NCBI GenBank assembly: GCA_001632425.1
Contig: KV425616.1
Span: 1 to 57,042, forward strand
DNA length: 57,042 bases
Direction: 5' to 3'
Source of the DNA: Neolentinus lepideus HHB14362 ss-1
Taxonomy: Eukaryota > Basidiomycota > Agaricomycetes > Gloeophyllales > Gloeophyllaceae
Shown here: piece after piece, positions 36,348 to 48,556 of the stretch
Position numbering within the stretch: position 1 is the first letter of the stretch
Layout of the letters: each line of letters begins with the position of its first letter
Notes under the pieces: model-generated
Told to the model about the DNA's origin: nothing
The model's database searches: none
The model's input: only the letters and a program-made list of their open reading frames with translations
Translations under genes and position numbers: made by a program

Positions 36348-36642
36348 CCACCTCAACATAAGGAGGCTCTACGAGCTTTGACCTTAGATAGAGCGTACCA
36401 TGTCATGAGTCATATATGTGTGGTTTACGATTTTGAGCGAGGATGAGACTTGTCTTTTTTGTCTTTGTCTGGCGATTGCGGGTCCGGCCCCGGTCCGAGT
36501 CAACGAACAATTGCGCTTCGACTCGGGTCACGTGCCATCGGTTCCGTGTGGCAAACCCGTCGGGGATATATAAAGGGACGCAAAACAACGGCTTCGATCA
36601 CCATTTACGCCTCTGCAAACACAAATTCCTGCTGTTGCTACA

Positions 36643-37727
36643 ATGACTATTCCATCTTCGTCTCCTGCACCGCCATGCAGCACAGACAAGCGCAAGGAGC
36701 TCTTGACTCGTTTGGACCAGATGAAAGCTAACATAGACAAAGAATTCGAGACCACCAGGCATCTGCTCGTTGACCTCGCCCAGAAGCGGACCGAATCTAG
36801 CGTATACCAGGCCCACACCTTAGGCAAGACAGATGTCCGACTGCGAATACAGAGCGAGCGTCTGGGGGTGACTGGGCAACATGTTGACACGTTTTACGCG
36901 AGGAAAACGTCGACGTACGAGAAGAGATTGAAGCTCATGGGGATCGGGATTCGGAAGTTGCAAGTTCGTGCTCAGTTGCTCGAGATCTCCTTTGAGGCCG
37001 AAGATGCGTCACTAAGCAGGTAAGTGAAAGCAGCTTTTCTGTAGTAAGACTTACGAATCGCTTGTCCAGTACTGAGAGTCACTCGGGTGAAGAGGTCTTG
37101 TCGGATATCGACGCACCGAATAAGTTATCAGCGTTGGTGGCGCAAACCATGGGTAGTTCTGGAACAGAAGTTACACCGCCGACCTCCCCGCTTCTTTCGT
37201 CGAAGAAAATGGCGACTCCTGTTCCCAGCCCGGTCAGACAAAGGGCAGCGACTACGAGAACGCTTCCCGCAACTGCGTCTATGTCTGTACGCCATAAATC
37301 GGGCTCCGTGAATGCTCATGCGGAATGTACGGCGGGTCAAACAGTATATAACAAGCGCAACGCGACCCTGTCGATGTGGGATCATGAGGGAAAGACATCC
37401 GGCGAGAGCTCGACAGGCTTAGGACAAGCCGACGTCGTGGTCATGGACAAAGGAAAAGCCAGAGAATACCCTGCGCCGTCATCCCCGAATCCCGAGGATT
37501 CCACGTCGTTGGGTACTGCTCGAAGGCGCCTGACTTCCAGCACGGCGGATGGTGTAGCTATGACAGAAATCAATGATCGAGCAAAAATTACTGAACAGAC
37601 GGTCTCTCGAGATCAAACAAGCAGCGCGATGCCTACTAGAAAGAGACGGCGCGAAGACGTTGACGGGGTGTACGTGCTGCACGGGCAGGGTCTTGCTCAG
37701 AAGAAGCAGAAAGTTATATATCTCTGA
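36643..37727 (+). CDS. Coiled-coil protein with basic cluster, paralogue 2
   Basis: Two exons (36643-37019 and 37070-37727) with a phase-2 intron give 344 residues. Exon 1 encodes a helical region (RLDQMKANIDKEFETTRHLL, then EKRLKLMGIGIRKLQVRAQL). Exon 2 is disordered, Ser/Thr/Pro-rich, with MDKGKAREYP and a late basic motif (TRKRRREDVDG, KKQKVIYL) that could be a nuclear localisation signal. It matches paralogue 1 (28618-30019, minus) in motif, intron position and phase. Not recognised as a named family. Confidence 0.7.
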
Positions 37728-38041
37728 TCCGATTAGAGGCCTATTGCACGGTTCAGAACGTGAGAGCATGAATACAGGAAGTGGATTGAAGTCAGAGTAC
37801 TAGGCAGGAGTCAGAAATGAGACTCGCTGCCAGTTTTGTTGGACGAAGAGAGCACCCGTACTGTTTGAATTAGCGTTAGGGCATAGGCTTGTCAGATTAT
37901 AGAGAAGACCTATCGACCCAATCAACATTTAGTTCACATGCTGTGGCAGTGAACACGTGATGGTGTAATTAATTTAGGGCCGGCCCATACGTGCCATCCC
38001 GCTTGAAGTGCAGCCTCCTACCGCGTCGACGACGACCTGCA
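37728..38041. promoter_or_regulatory. Sld5 upstream region
   Basis: About 310 bp between two plus-strand genes; no other feature seen. Confidence 0.4.
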
Positions 38042-39128
38042 ATGGCTTCTTGGCTAGACGAGTCTCTGGATGCGTATCCTGCTATTGGGCAACCTGGACC
38101 ATCATTCGTCAATCGTCTCCGCAATGCTCCCGATGAAGATGAAGATATGCTCGACGTGGCGGCAGCACGAACTCATCGAAAGGCTCCTGAAATGCTTCCG
38201 ATGGAGTCTGAGACGGGGGAAGAGACGAAACTACAGGAGCTGATCAGACACTGGATGAACGAGCGACACGCGCCGGACATTCTCCCCGCGCAGAGTACGC
38301 TATTGGGAAGACTGTTGGATCACATCAGAAAACAAGTGGGTCTTTGCTCGTCGTTATCATGTACCTGGCATGTTTATGTGCTTCGATATACTAGAATGAA
38401 ACTGTACAATTACTCCGCGCAGATCCTGACTCTTCTGAAGAGGAGCACTTCCGAATCATGTTAGCACAAACCGAGATCGAGCGGGTGAAGTTCATCGTCC
38501 GTTCGTATGTTCGGACGCGATTGTACAAAGTGAGGATCTTCACTGTTATGATGCTGGTTGATGGGCTGTAATAGTGATGTCAGAGTTTGCGTCGTCATTC
38601 AGATTGAGAAGTACGCCAGATTTATCGTAGCTAATCCCGAAATACAAGAGCGACTATCAGCCACCGAACTTGAGCACGCAAGAAGGTCAGACCTGCTAGT
38701 TCCCATCTCACAAAGGAATTTAATGCCGGTGCCCATGCAGATTTGCTCATTTGATGGAATCACACTTCCACAGGACAGTACTGCAGAGCTTACCAGCCCG
38801 CCAGAGAGGTCTTGCGGACGAAGTACCCTTCACGCCGCCCATGAGTAAGTCACTAGTTTTTATGGCCCATCTCAATCATCCGAGCCTATTGTACTTCCAG
38901 TCCTCGAGCCAGACAAGATGCGTGCGGTGTTTGCAATGGCGCGCACCCAGTGTCCGCCAGTGCGTCTGCCAGAGTACGTCTGTCTATCCTGTTTCCTTAA
39001 CGACGGTCTGACCAACCGAGCCGCAAAACAGTGGGAGCACGTCAGAGATGGAGAAGGGGCAAATATCGCTAACACCGTACTATGTTATAGAGCAGCTATT
39101 AGCCAGAGATGAAGTGGAGTTGGTGTGA
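38042..39128 (+). CDS. SLD5: GINS complex subunit Sld5
   Basis: Six exons (38042-38335, 38395-38529, 38603-38685, 38741-38844, 38901-38973, 39032-39128) give 261 residues. GINS joins Cdc45 and Mcm2-7 to form the replicative helicase, so the protein acts in the nucleus at replication forks. Recognisable blocks: LIRHWMNERHAPDILPAQ, VQLLRADPDSSEEEHFRIML, ERVKFIVRSYVRTRLYKIEK, YARFIVANPEIQERL, ESHFHRTVLQSLPARQRGLA, and the small C-terminal domain with CPPVRLPDGS, ISLTPYYVIEQLLARDEVEL and a final Val. Both the A-domain helices and the C-terminal beta domain are complete. All splice phases agree. Confidence 0.95.
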
Positions 39129-39553
39129 TACAGGACTCATATATGCCTCATCTACGACTTCTAGGGCCAGGTGAAGTTCGATCAGACCGTCCGTCCGTTC
39201 GCTCAACGTACCGCGTCTTTCTTCTTGGTTTGTTCCTTATATTTCCAAATCCCACGACACCTGATCGAGTCCAGCCGATCCTGGATAACATAGTAGCAGC
39301 TATGACGTTTGAATCCCGCAGTATCGCATGGTCGCTCTCGTCCTTTCTGCTGCTTCCAACCGACCTGAATTTCTAGGGCTTACGGAATCTGTCCAGCGGT
39401 CGTGGAAGCCAATACCCCGATGTTCGAGGAAAGTACACATCAAATCCTGTTCTTGATGTGCTGCAATAACGGTGAAGGTATGTGTTAAGCAGCTCGTTTC
39501 GGCATGGATCTCCTTTCGGTTCCTCCATCTGCTCGTTCGAACCAGCTGGCAGT
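39129..39553. other. Spacer between Sld5 and DUF6534 copy E
   Basis: About 425 bp with an open frame (39125-39376) that has no recognisable pattern. Contains the Sld5 3' UTR. Confidence 0.35.
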
Positions 39554-41000
39554 ATGGATCCAATAGCGACACCCATTCTTGTCGCCAGCTATGGTGTGCT
39601 CGTTGTCGGCCTTGTCACGTCATCCGCGTAAGACCAGCATACTAATTCTTCATTCAATTACACTGAGACCATAGTCCTTGGATAATTTATTCGGTATGAT
39701 TAATATTCAAGTCCGCATATACCTATGGCCTACTGTAATGGCCCCTTTATGTACGAGCGTGCGGTGAGAAGCGCCTTTATCTCTTGTAACCAATGTATTC
39801 TCCGAATCTGACGATAACTTATGGTCGTAGGTGGAGTTGCTGCGATGGGCATGTTTATATATCTCGCGGTTATTGTGGTGACCATGCCAGGTTTCTGGAT
39901 GCATTTCACTTAATGCCGTCAGCACATACTGTCTGCTGGTACTCAGTAACGATCTTCTCGTTTGACGTTGGAGTCGTATGGTAATTCAAGGTACGCTGAT
40001 CATTGCTCTCAGCCAATGTTGGCGAATCTATCTGTCACATTGGAGCTTGTGATCATGGTGAGCACCGAGCAGATTCGAGCCATGGCATGCTTGCCTTGCG
40101 TTCAGAGCTTGTCTGAGTGCCTGTCTATTCATTCCAGAGGTGTGGTTCGATCGAATTTTTGTGCAGGACGCATTAGAGGCCGAATTCGTATGTCATCAGT
40201 CTGTATGTTTTATGGCTGTAGAAAGGTCGGTTGTTCTTCTCGGAATCATTTGAATCTTCCAAAGTTTTTGCAGTGATTATGTCTCCACGAACTGGCTCGA
40301 CGTATAATGCGTGGTGAGTGTACTTACCAGGAGGACCTGGATTTGGAGCAATTCGATGCCTAGTTGGCACTACGTCAGATTGCTTCCGTTCTCTCTAGGT
40401 ATGATATGAATTAGCGCGTCACTTGCTTATCCTGACTCGCCATACCTTCTAGGAATTGGATATGTATTCCCTATTTCTGGAAACATCTTGACGATCATGA
40501 TTTAGATGTCACGCACAGTACGGATGCATCTTATACCGGCAGCTTGCGTGGGCTATTCCTGATGCACGATCCTAGCCATTCACCTTAATCCTGCCTTAGA
40601 AAAACATCGTGTGCCATGTGCATCAATATACCGTGAGCTGAATGATTTCACAATCTTGAATGTTTTTCTGTTCACCACTTCTTCGATGGATAGTGGATCA
40701 TGTTCGAGCTATGCAATGAGCACTACCGTCCATTCATCCATCATCATGTTCCGTTGGGTCATGTGGGGACATCGAACCAAGTAAGTAATCTAGTGAGTTT
40801 TCCAGCTCAAATGAAAATATCAATAGATCTAACTCTATCAGTCAACACCTCAATGCATACATTCTTGGACATACCAGTGCTGCTCAATATACTTATACAT
40901 GTGGCTGTCGGGCGGTAATGATGGCCATTGTATCCTCCACCCGCGCGGCTGCGTTGTTCAATCTGTTCAACACTTTGTCATCTGATGTGTGAGTGAGGTG
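39554..41000 (+). pseudogene. DUF6534-type membrane protein, copy E, degenerate
   Basis: Start MDPIATPILVASYGVLVVGL at 39554 is like copy F (MESVRAILVTSYGAVLVGLV). Next come LFGMINIQVRIYLW near 39690-39725, and FLDAFHLMPSAHTVCWYSVT with GVVW near 39890-39980, aligning with VLDAFHLALTTHAVFYYLVT in copy F. After about 40100 I cannot follow the family blocks: the LNAR-type tail and the VYVNS block are not seen before copy F starts at 41067. The copy is therefore probably truncated or heavily decayed. The end given is approximate. Confidence 0.5.
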
Positions 41001-41066
41001 ATTGGGTATATATGTAAGGCATCTCTCTCCGTAGGTTCTGTCTATTCCTTCTTCCCTGCAGCAGAT

Positions 41067-42973
41067 ATGGAATCGGTGAGGGCAATCCTTGTCACCAGTT
41101 ACGGTGCGGTGCTTGTTGGCCTAGTCGCGTCTGCCATGTGCGAATCCAGTTCATCTTTCTACCTTCCCTGATATTAACATATGCAGTTTGTTCGGTATCA
41201 CTAATCTTCAAGTCTTCATATACTTTCAGAGGTATCGCCATGATCTGCCCCTTCATAAATTCGGGGTGAGAGAACAATTGACCTTGAGGGAGTGCGGTTC
41301 ATTCAAATAGCTATTGTGGTGTATAGGTGGTGTTACTATGGTGCGTGGGGCCATGTCACCGAATACTGGATGATTCGTTGAGAATGACTGGATATAGGGT
41401 CTTGGATGCATTTCATTTGGCGTTGACCACACACGCCGTCTTCTACTACTTGGTCACTAATTTTGGTACCGTCAACCTCACGATTTCCGTAGTATGGTCT
41501 ATCAAAGTACGTTGCCTGACTGATGATACGTGACAGTCGTTGAATCTCTTACCATAGCTGACATTTGCAATAAATGTGCGGCGACAGGCCCTGCTGAGGT
41601 GTTCTAGTACTTGGATCACTTATCGCTCACAATATGCTATTAGACTATTACGGTTCTCATCGTCCAAAGGTGTGCCCCAATGAATGTCTATACTTCTCCG
41701 CTGAATTTGCTGGGATTAGCTTTTATGTATTCCGTCTATGGAAAGGTATGTCATGCTCCCATCACGTTACCCAAAAATCTCATTTTTCGCAGTCTGTGGA
41801 GTGCAAGGAAGGCGACTGGTTGTTTTGCTTGTGGTAAGCATTCACCAGGGGAATAGTGGTAGACCTTCCTGGCATTAATGTGAAATATTACAGTCAGCTC
41901 TCGTTTTTTGCAATTATGGTATGTTAGAGCTTGTTACTTTTGTTGTGCAACCCAGTTGTTACAGTGTATCTACTGACATCTAATGTCAGGTGTGGAAATA
42001 AGTAAATATTATCTTGATATTGTCGGTTCGGCGCACCCACATCTGACTATTCAATCCTATGACTAGCAACGATCTATTTTATGTGAGTACACAATATTTG
42101 TTCATGCATAATGCCGCTGTTTATGTTTGTGTGAAATCTATTAGATGTAAGATGAATACCCTTGAGCAGGTGCACAAGTACAGCGTAAGTGTACCACTCT
42201 GGAGTCCAGTTCCTCAGCAATAAACTCGAGATAAATAGTGGATCGTCTACTTAACCTACGGAACTTGCGCTGTTGTCGACATAGCAATTGCTGCTACGTT
42301 CTGTTGGATTATCGGGGCACACCGAACTGGGTACATCAAGTGAGCATCGGCAATCCTTGAAATGATACCTATGGTTGTTTAGCCCGTGCAGGTCCGATTC
42401 CATCATAAATCGGATTATCGTGTATGTCTTGGGTTCCGGAGCGTTAACCAGGTATGTCTATAAATTTCTTCGGCAACGACTATCTAACGTAGCAAGAATG
42501 TAGTGCTTTTGACATCGTCTGCCTTACAATTGTACGTCTTGTTCCCCGTCTAAGGGGTTTTCTCACAATATGCATGCGTCTATCCAGTCCGCTGCAATGC
42601 CAAACAACTTCGTATCTATTGGTGTTGGCTTTTCATCGAACAATTGTTAGCTCTTCTCTTCGATAATTATATATATTATCACATGCTCACACGATGCGTT
42701 CTTCTAGTATATGTCAACTCTTGCTTGGCGTTGTAAGTCTATCGGTGATATGCACGGTCTCTCTCTAGTATTTACTAGCATTACCGCAGATTGACTTCTC
42801 GCGACTCCCTCAAACAACGTTTGCCGAATGAAGAGGCAGCGGATCAAAATATTCATCTACCCCATATGCGAGACTTGGTTCGCCCAGTTAGACCGCATCC
42901 ACTGCTTCATGACAACCATTCGGATAGTACAGACTGTAACGTGAGTGCCTTATTTTTTCTGCGGTCTGAGTAA
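41067..42973 (+). CDS. DUF6534-type seven-helix membrane protein, copy F
   Basis: Start at 41067. Blocks in order: MESVRAILVTSYGAVLVGLV, LFGITNLQVFIYFQRYRHDL, VVLLWVLDAFHLALTTHAVF continuing YYLVTNFGTVNLTISVVW, FYVFRLWK, VYLTYGTCAVVDIAIAATFC with WIIGAHRTGYI, SDSIINRIIVYVLGSGALTS, AAMPNNFVSIGVGFSSN, VYVNSCLAL, and LTSRDSLKQRLPNEE. This is the complete family landmark series, including the HRTGY-SDSIINR segment typical of DUF6534. Exons near 41640-42180 (between FYVFRLWK and VYLTYG) were hard to place, so damage there is possible. It is closest to copy E and distinct from B-D. The true end may lie in a further exon, since a donor GTGAGT follows DSTDCN at about 42939. Confidence 0.6.
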
Positions 42974-43581
42974 TTACCAGCCTGACGAAGTAAAGGCCGA
43001 ACGAGCCACCACTCCGATAGCTCTTCAAGGCGTGGGTGTAACCACCGCTTGACTCATGTTTATTCACTGACCTTAATTCTAGCTCGAGCAAACAAGGAGT
43101 GTAGAGATCAAGATCGAGCATGAAGTGTTCAGTCGGATCGAATAGCTGTCTCTATCTATGAGGATTCGGTAGAGTGCAGACGGAGGCAAATTCACAGGGG
43201 ATGTCTTTCTTATTTCTTGATTGTCAAACACATCATGAAAAAAACGGTCTTCATTGTGTAAACTACTCTCTAAGCAAAAATGGGTGCTCCTCAAAGTGCA
43301 CCGAATCTACTGCTTACAACCGTTCTGTGATCTTACAGCACGTCATTCTGTAATAATCTGCCTGCTTCGAAGCAATTATTAATAATTTAGCACTTGAGTT
43401 CATTCATTCTTTTGAGGAGTACAGTATCTCAAAAACGAGTCGCCACAAACTGTTGTGGCTCGAACCCCCACGGTTCATTGCAACTGCATCACACGCACAG
43501 TGCTGGGGGTCCTGAGAGCCTTTCTCTTCCACTCGAAATTCTATTGCTTGAGCCACTGGCAGCGGAAGCAAGGAGGATAGA
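42974..43581. other. Spacer between copy F and NC2-alpha
   Basis: About 600 bp, AT-rich in part, with no gene recognised. Presumably includes the NC2-alpha promoter. Confidence 0.35.
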
Positions 43582-44445
43582 ATGGACGAAGGAGGCAAGT
43601 CTAAATTGAAGAATAAGAACAAGGTGACGAAGTTCCCTGTAGTGAGTGTCAGTTTCAATCCTGTGCAACTAGCAATCTGACGGAACCATGTTCTATTACG
43701 CGCTCCGTCCTGGAATTGTGGCCTAAATGAACTACGAACTCGTTGCGCCGTTGTATCAGGCGCGCATTAAGCGGATTATGCAGAAGGATGAGGAGGTAGG
43801 GAAGGTGGCCCAAGCTACGCCGATTGTAATATGTGAGTGGATCCTTCCTGTTCGCGTCATTGCTTCGGACATGTATATGTATTGATTAGCCTCTTGACCT
43901 ATCTCGAAATTCGTACAAATATGTCACCAGCCAAGGCTCTGGAGCTGTTCCTTGCTATGATCGTGGATGAAGCACACAACGTTACGGCTGAACGGGGGTC
44001 CAAGAAGGTTGAGGCATACCATCTGTGCGTTCGTCTCCGATTTTTCCGAATCCTTATACTCACATGTTACGCCAGGAAACATGCCGTAGAACGTACCGAC
44101 ATGTTAGACTTTCTCAAAGAGATTGTTGAATCCGTACCAGACCCCTCAGCCGGTGGTACCATCGACGTTGAAGCAGAGAACGGTCGCGGGGAGCCTGGAA
44201 AGAAAAAGCGGGGCAAGGCCAAGGCCAAGGCGCCTCCTGATGGCGAGGAGGTCGAAGCTGCGCCGAAGAAGAGGCGGCGGCGGAAGAAGGCGCAGGATCC
44301 AGACCAGGAAGAGGTGGGCCACAGGAAATCTGGGATGGAGATGGAGGCTGAGCCAGAGGAGGGTGTCCCGGAAGATGACAGGGAGAGGGAGTATCCAACA
44401 GATGATGGATGGGGGTCTGAGGATAAGCCATATGATCCTCGTTGA
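43582..44445 (+). CDS. BUR6: NC2-alpha (Bur6/DRAP1-like) histone-fold transcription cofactor
   Basis: Four exons (43582-43641, 43760-43832, 43931-44024, 44076-44445) give 198 residues. NC2-alpha pairs with NC2-beta through a histone fold and clamps TBP on DNA, which mostly represses RNA polymerase II initiation. The fold is at about residues 15-100: KVTKFPVARIKRIMQKDEEV, GKVAQATPIVISKALELFLA, MIVDEAHNVTAERGSKKVEA, YHLKHAVERTDMLDFLKEIV, then VPDPSAGGT. The C-terminal half is highly charged: a Lys/Arg tract (KKKRGKAKAKAP, KKRRRRKKAQD), probably a nuclear signal, then an acidic tail ending in DDGWGSEDKPYDPR. Splicing restores the histone fold exactly. Confidence 0.93.
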
Positions 44446-44832
44446 ACGGCGCGGCGATGTGGCACGGTGTGAAGGACCTTCAGTCATCCTCATGTTGTTT
44501 ATTTGCAGGTTGCTGTTAGGCTGAGTGCTTGGTGTAATTCTAGAGATATGTATATCAACGTGTTGTCCGGCATTCCTAAGCGTCTCACATGCGCTAGGCT
44601 CGCTAGTCGTGCGGCTTCACTTCAGATTCTATTTTGCATCATGCTGTTTCAGGGCATGGCAAACCTTCTCGCATGCTTATACTTTTCCTGAAAGAATCCT
44701 GCACCAGCTGTTGAAACGCTCCCTCGGACGCTAAATCTCGTAGTCTGGAAAGTATCCCTCAATCGCCCCTCCGATTACATGCCCGACTTTACTTGCAAGG
44801 AAACGTAAAGTCATGTGTGCACGTCTTCATGC
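44446..44832. other. Convergent intergenic region
   Basis: About 390 bp between NC2-alpha (+) and the BNR-repeat gene (-). Both 3' UTRs; nothing else recognised. Confidence 0.4.
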
Positions 44833-46738
44833 CTACAGCTCACTCAAATCCAGATCCAATACGCCTACATCCGTTCCATTCACGAAGTACAGACTCAGCA
44901 CTCCGTCTCTCTCCAACCTGTACCGATCGAACAGCGGCTCCCACGCACACCCCTCCGTGACCTCCCATACCACCCGCCAGTCCTGAAAGTGCCCGGACGC
45001 GGTGGTCGCGAGGATGCTCAGCCCCGTCGAATTAGCTGCGTTTGACGGAAGGATATATAGCATCGTCGTCGGAGTGGTGGAGGACGACGACGTAGGTATA
45101 GAGACGAGCTTGCCACGCTTGCCGATGGCAGTAGGTGTGCTCGTCACGTTATTGATGCTTGGTAGGTCGATGGTGAGTGGAAGCGGCGTGCGTGTCCAGT
45201 CGTTAGTCGTGCTCCGCCAGTAGTGGTACCACCGTTCGGTGCCGGTGGTGTTCTCCCGGTTCAGGACATGCACCCGGTCGTCACGGTCCACTGTTTGCGC
45301 TTCTTGGTTGAGGATACCTCTGTACTCAATGGTCAGTCGCATACACGAATATATGCGGTCGCAAGCTCGCTTCATACCCGTATTTGGGGATGCCAAACAT
45401 CACGATGCCCGCACTTGCCGGTACGATAGGCTCTGCATTTAACGGAATGTCGCCTACATTTAGTGAAAATGTTCTTAGCTGCCGACTGCATACTGAGAAA
45501 AGTATAGACGCACTAGCAGATAGGTTGCCGACTACTTGGCCCCAGTTGTTCTTCCAAGTTGTAAGCTTTGAGCCAGGCGGCGAGTATGCGTAGTTCACAT
45601 CGTGGTTCTATTCAATGAAGTCAGGAGTGAATAAAGGGCCGAATAAAATGTAAATACGTTCTCTGGTCCGTTCGGCCCTGCTTCCACTGCAAAATCCTGT
45701 CCGGTGTCATTCACATAATCGCGGTACGTCCTGATCCGTGGTGTGAGGACTATAGCGAAGGACCAAGGGAAGCACTCACCAGGTAACGTGCAAGTTACCT
45801 TTATAGTCATAGTCAAGGCCGTTGATGTACGCGTTGTTGTTCACTCCCTACGCGCATCGTGAGTCAACAAAGACTAGGAAGTCAGAAAGGCAGAGAATGT
45901 ACCTCGAGATACCGTCCAGCGAGCTCCCACCCAACATCAGGCGTATACGTATACAACCAATCATCCCCCAGTCCGGACCTGCCCACTCGGAGCTCGAGTA
46001 GTAAATCCTCTTTGTCTATTCTTGCTGCCTCTGGTATCCTCAAAAACCTCGGGTATGTGACGTTGATGAAATAGGTGTTTTTGTCCAATGTAGTCAGGTC
46101 CGGCAGGTAATCCAGGACGGGCGTAAAGAGGGAGGTGACGGATGGCCAGTCAGAGTCAGACGGAGGTTGCGTAGCTAGACCAGGATATGATATGCGGTAT
46201 ACGAGGGGGTTGTCGTGTTGATCATACGCGAGGTGGAGGGTGCCGTCGCCAGGAGAAATACCTAGGGATATTCTTGATGAAGTATATCAGCGGCAAGTAA
46301 AGGGAGGCGAAGGAAGAGAGCAAACATATTATGCCCGTCGTCATCTATCTGGTTGTAGTCTGTGAAAGTGGCTGTTATCCAGTTTCCCGCTCCGCTACTG
46401 TTGAGGGAGCGTCGGGAGAGCGAGGGATGCCTCACGGACGCGTTCACCGCGGAGGGCAGATAATGGACCGCGTATTGGTAGGCTTATTTCACAAAAATTT
46501 GGTAAGGAGTTTCTGTAGCAGAACGAAGAGAGAGGAGACTGAACGTACAGCCGAATGTAACCAAGGCATCTTGCTGAAAGGACTCTCCATTAAGTCTGTT
46601 CACGGTTTGGGGGTCATGTCCGAGAGTACTCCATCCAATAACTTGAATACTGCTGCATTCTGCTATAGCAGAGAACGAGAGTCCAGTAAGCACGGCGGCT
46701 AGGTCGATTCTCATAATAGCCTTCGTCGTGCGGGGCAT
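44833..46738 (-). CDS. Secreted BNR-repeat protein (BNR_4 family, PL42-like)
   Basis: Seven exons (46549-46738, 46326-46482, 45903-46272, 45780-45847, 45658-45730, 45378-45607, 44833-45319) give 524 residues. A signal peptide fits best from the second Met (MRIDLAAVLTGLSFSAIAEC). The body has NWITATFTDYNQIDDDGHN, ISLGISPGDGTLHLAYDQHD, LELRVGRSGLGDDWLYTYT, GLDYDYKGNLHVTWTYRDYV, HDVNYAYSPPG and DRDDRVHVLNRENT, a repeat of Trp/Asp-rich blades typical of the beta-propeller family Pfam BNR_4. Fungal members include L-rhamnose-alpha-1,4-D-glucuronate lyases (family PL42), so extracellular polysaccharide degradation is a fair inference. The substrate is not shown by the sequence. Several Asn-x-Ser/Thr sites fit secretion. 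Confidence 0.8.
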
Positions 46739-47352
46739 TCAGCGTGGCTGGTGCACATTATTTATGAAGATTCTACCATAGGAACGAGTGTGAGTAGAAT
46801 ACGAAGTCATGGTCACGGGCCTGGAAGAGCAGGGTGTTTATATCACCTGTTCTTGCTATTGACAATGTGTCGTGACCTTGCTCGAGGGAATAGGCCGGGC
46901 CGGCACAGTGTGGGGAAACGTGGAATACAAGCTCATGGAGTGACTGAAGATAGCCTGAAGGCTTCATAGAAACCCGCTGTATTTTAGGCTAATAAAACCA
47001 ATAAGCCCAAGGTAGATAAAACAATATTGACTGGAACCCACTGCCCACCGCTCCGAATCCCCTAGCGGCTCAGTAGCAGCTATCACGATAACGCACATTA
47101 AGGTCTTCGACCTCCTTCAGATGCCTGTAACAGAGCACAGAAATCACGAGAAGTCAGGACATGGATTCACTTGACAACTTAACTGCACAGGGCATACTAA
47201 CATCGTCAAGAATCAAGATATGGGACAGGTCCGGGATCCAAATAGAAAGGCGGAAAACCGTGGGAATGTTTCTGGTGTTCACCGGCACCTGCGCCGCTTC
47301 GCGGTGACTTCCTTTGCTTCAAGTGTTCACTGTACTCGTCGACGACACAAAC
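46739..47352. promoter_or_regulatory. Divergent promoter region, BNR-repeat gene / Dap1-like gene
   Basis: About 610 bp between two start codons facing apart. No gene-like frame; contains both promoters. Confidence 0.45.
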
Positions 47353-48039
47353 ATGCCGAGCTTTGACCTAGGTGCACCCGTCAATACAGCGCTTCTGCTG
47401 TACATTCTCTATGCCGTTCAGCGCATCATTTTCCCTCCTTCGTCGACGAAATCCAAGTCCACTCAAATTCCGACGGAGTTCAAGCACGGGTACAGCTGGA
47501 TGCCAAAGGCGCACCCGCCAACCGTGCTTTTCACGACTTACACTCCGAAGACGCTTTCCCCTTTTGACGGAAAGGACAGTGGGCGGATTCTACTGGCGAT
47601 TGATGGAACAGTATTCGACGTGACCGCGGGGAGGAACTTCTATGGTCCCAGTGAGTCCGGTGATGTGAACGTATTGGTCGCAGTGGATGTGATGCTGATG
47701 CACCTTTGAGATGGCATGTACGGAAACTTCGCTGGACGCGATGCTACTCGCGGCATGGCGAAGCAGTCGTTCGACATAGGTACGTGCCAGCGCTTAGTTC
47801 TACGGCCCATCGCAATTCTCGCGACTAAATATACTCCACTACAGAAATGCTCACCCCCATCGACCAGCCACTAGACAAATGCGATGATTTTACTCCGGAG
47901 GAAATGTGCGTCCTCAATGTTACCTCAGATTAGGGTGACTGACCATCTGCCCCCCAGCGAAAACATGAAGGGTTGGTTCGACCACTTCTCCAACAAGTAC
48001 ATCGTGTGCGGAAAGCTTGTCGAAAATGATGCCGTCTAA
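47353..48039 (+). CDS. Dap1/MAPR-type cytochrome b5-like haem-binding protein
   Basis: Four exons (47353-47650, 47711-47779, 47845-47905, 47958-48039) give 169 residues. An N-terminal membrane segment (NTALLLYILYAVQRIIFPP) precedes a cytochrome-b5-like domain: TPKTLSPFDGKDSGRILLAI, DGTVFDVTAGRNFYGP, NGMYGNFAGRDATRGMAKQS, FDIEMLTPIDQ and WFDHFSNKYIVCGKL. The FYGP and YGNFAGRDAT motifs are diagnostic for the membrane-associated progesterone receptor family, whose haem is bound through tyrosines. Yeast Dap1 supports cytochrome P450s such as Erg11 at the ER. An in-frame upstream Met at 47314 is less likely because it would extend the protein before the usual start. Confidence 0.9.
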
Positions 48040-48556
48040 ACGCGATTTATTACTCGGTTGCCCGGAGGTGCTGTGCATATATTTTCTTTCGCGTCTTGTG
48101 TGGCGCAGTGTAAGATCCACAGATGTACTCTACTAGTCTGGATGTGACATAGCTTTGTGTGCTTTGCTCTGATTTAGCTCTTTTATCATAGATGGCTCTA
48201 TCTTCTGCGTGTGTAGAGAGTGTATCAATCTTAATCTATCAGTTTGATAGACAATTACTCGGTGGCCTCCAGATCCTGATGGTTAAATGCTGGCATCTCG
48301 CGTGATCTTGCGAAATCATCGAGTCTGTCAATCTCCACTGTGTTACGGAGTACTAACTGTCTCGACATGGTACTCTGGTCACGGTGGTACTGAGGTAGGC
48401 CAACCTCCGTTCATATATTATTGTCACAAATGACTCTACGCATGCATTTTTAGTAGGTTCAAAGACATCGACAGAGCGAAGAGACGGTCTGTTATGCTCG
48501 TGCTATACGGCTCAAGATATACCACTTCTATGGCAACACTTAATCCTAGCAAAATC
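48040..48556. other. Convergent intergenic region
   Basis: About 520 bp between the Dap1-like gene (+) and the FAD monooxygenase (-). Both 3' UTRs; nothing else recognised. Confidence 0.4.

Noticed and set aside
43440..43480. tRNA-like T-arm motif (complement contains GGTTCGA)
   Set aside because: The stem around it has a mismatch, the loop is in the wrong register and no cloverleaf can be built from the flanks.
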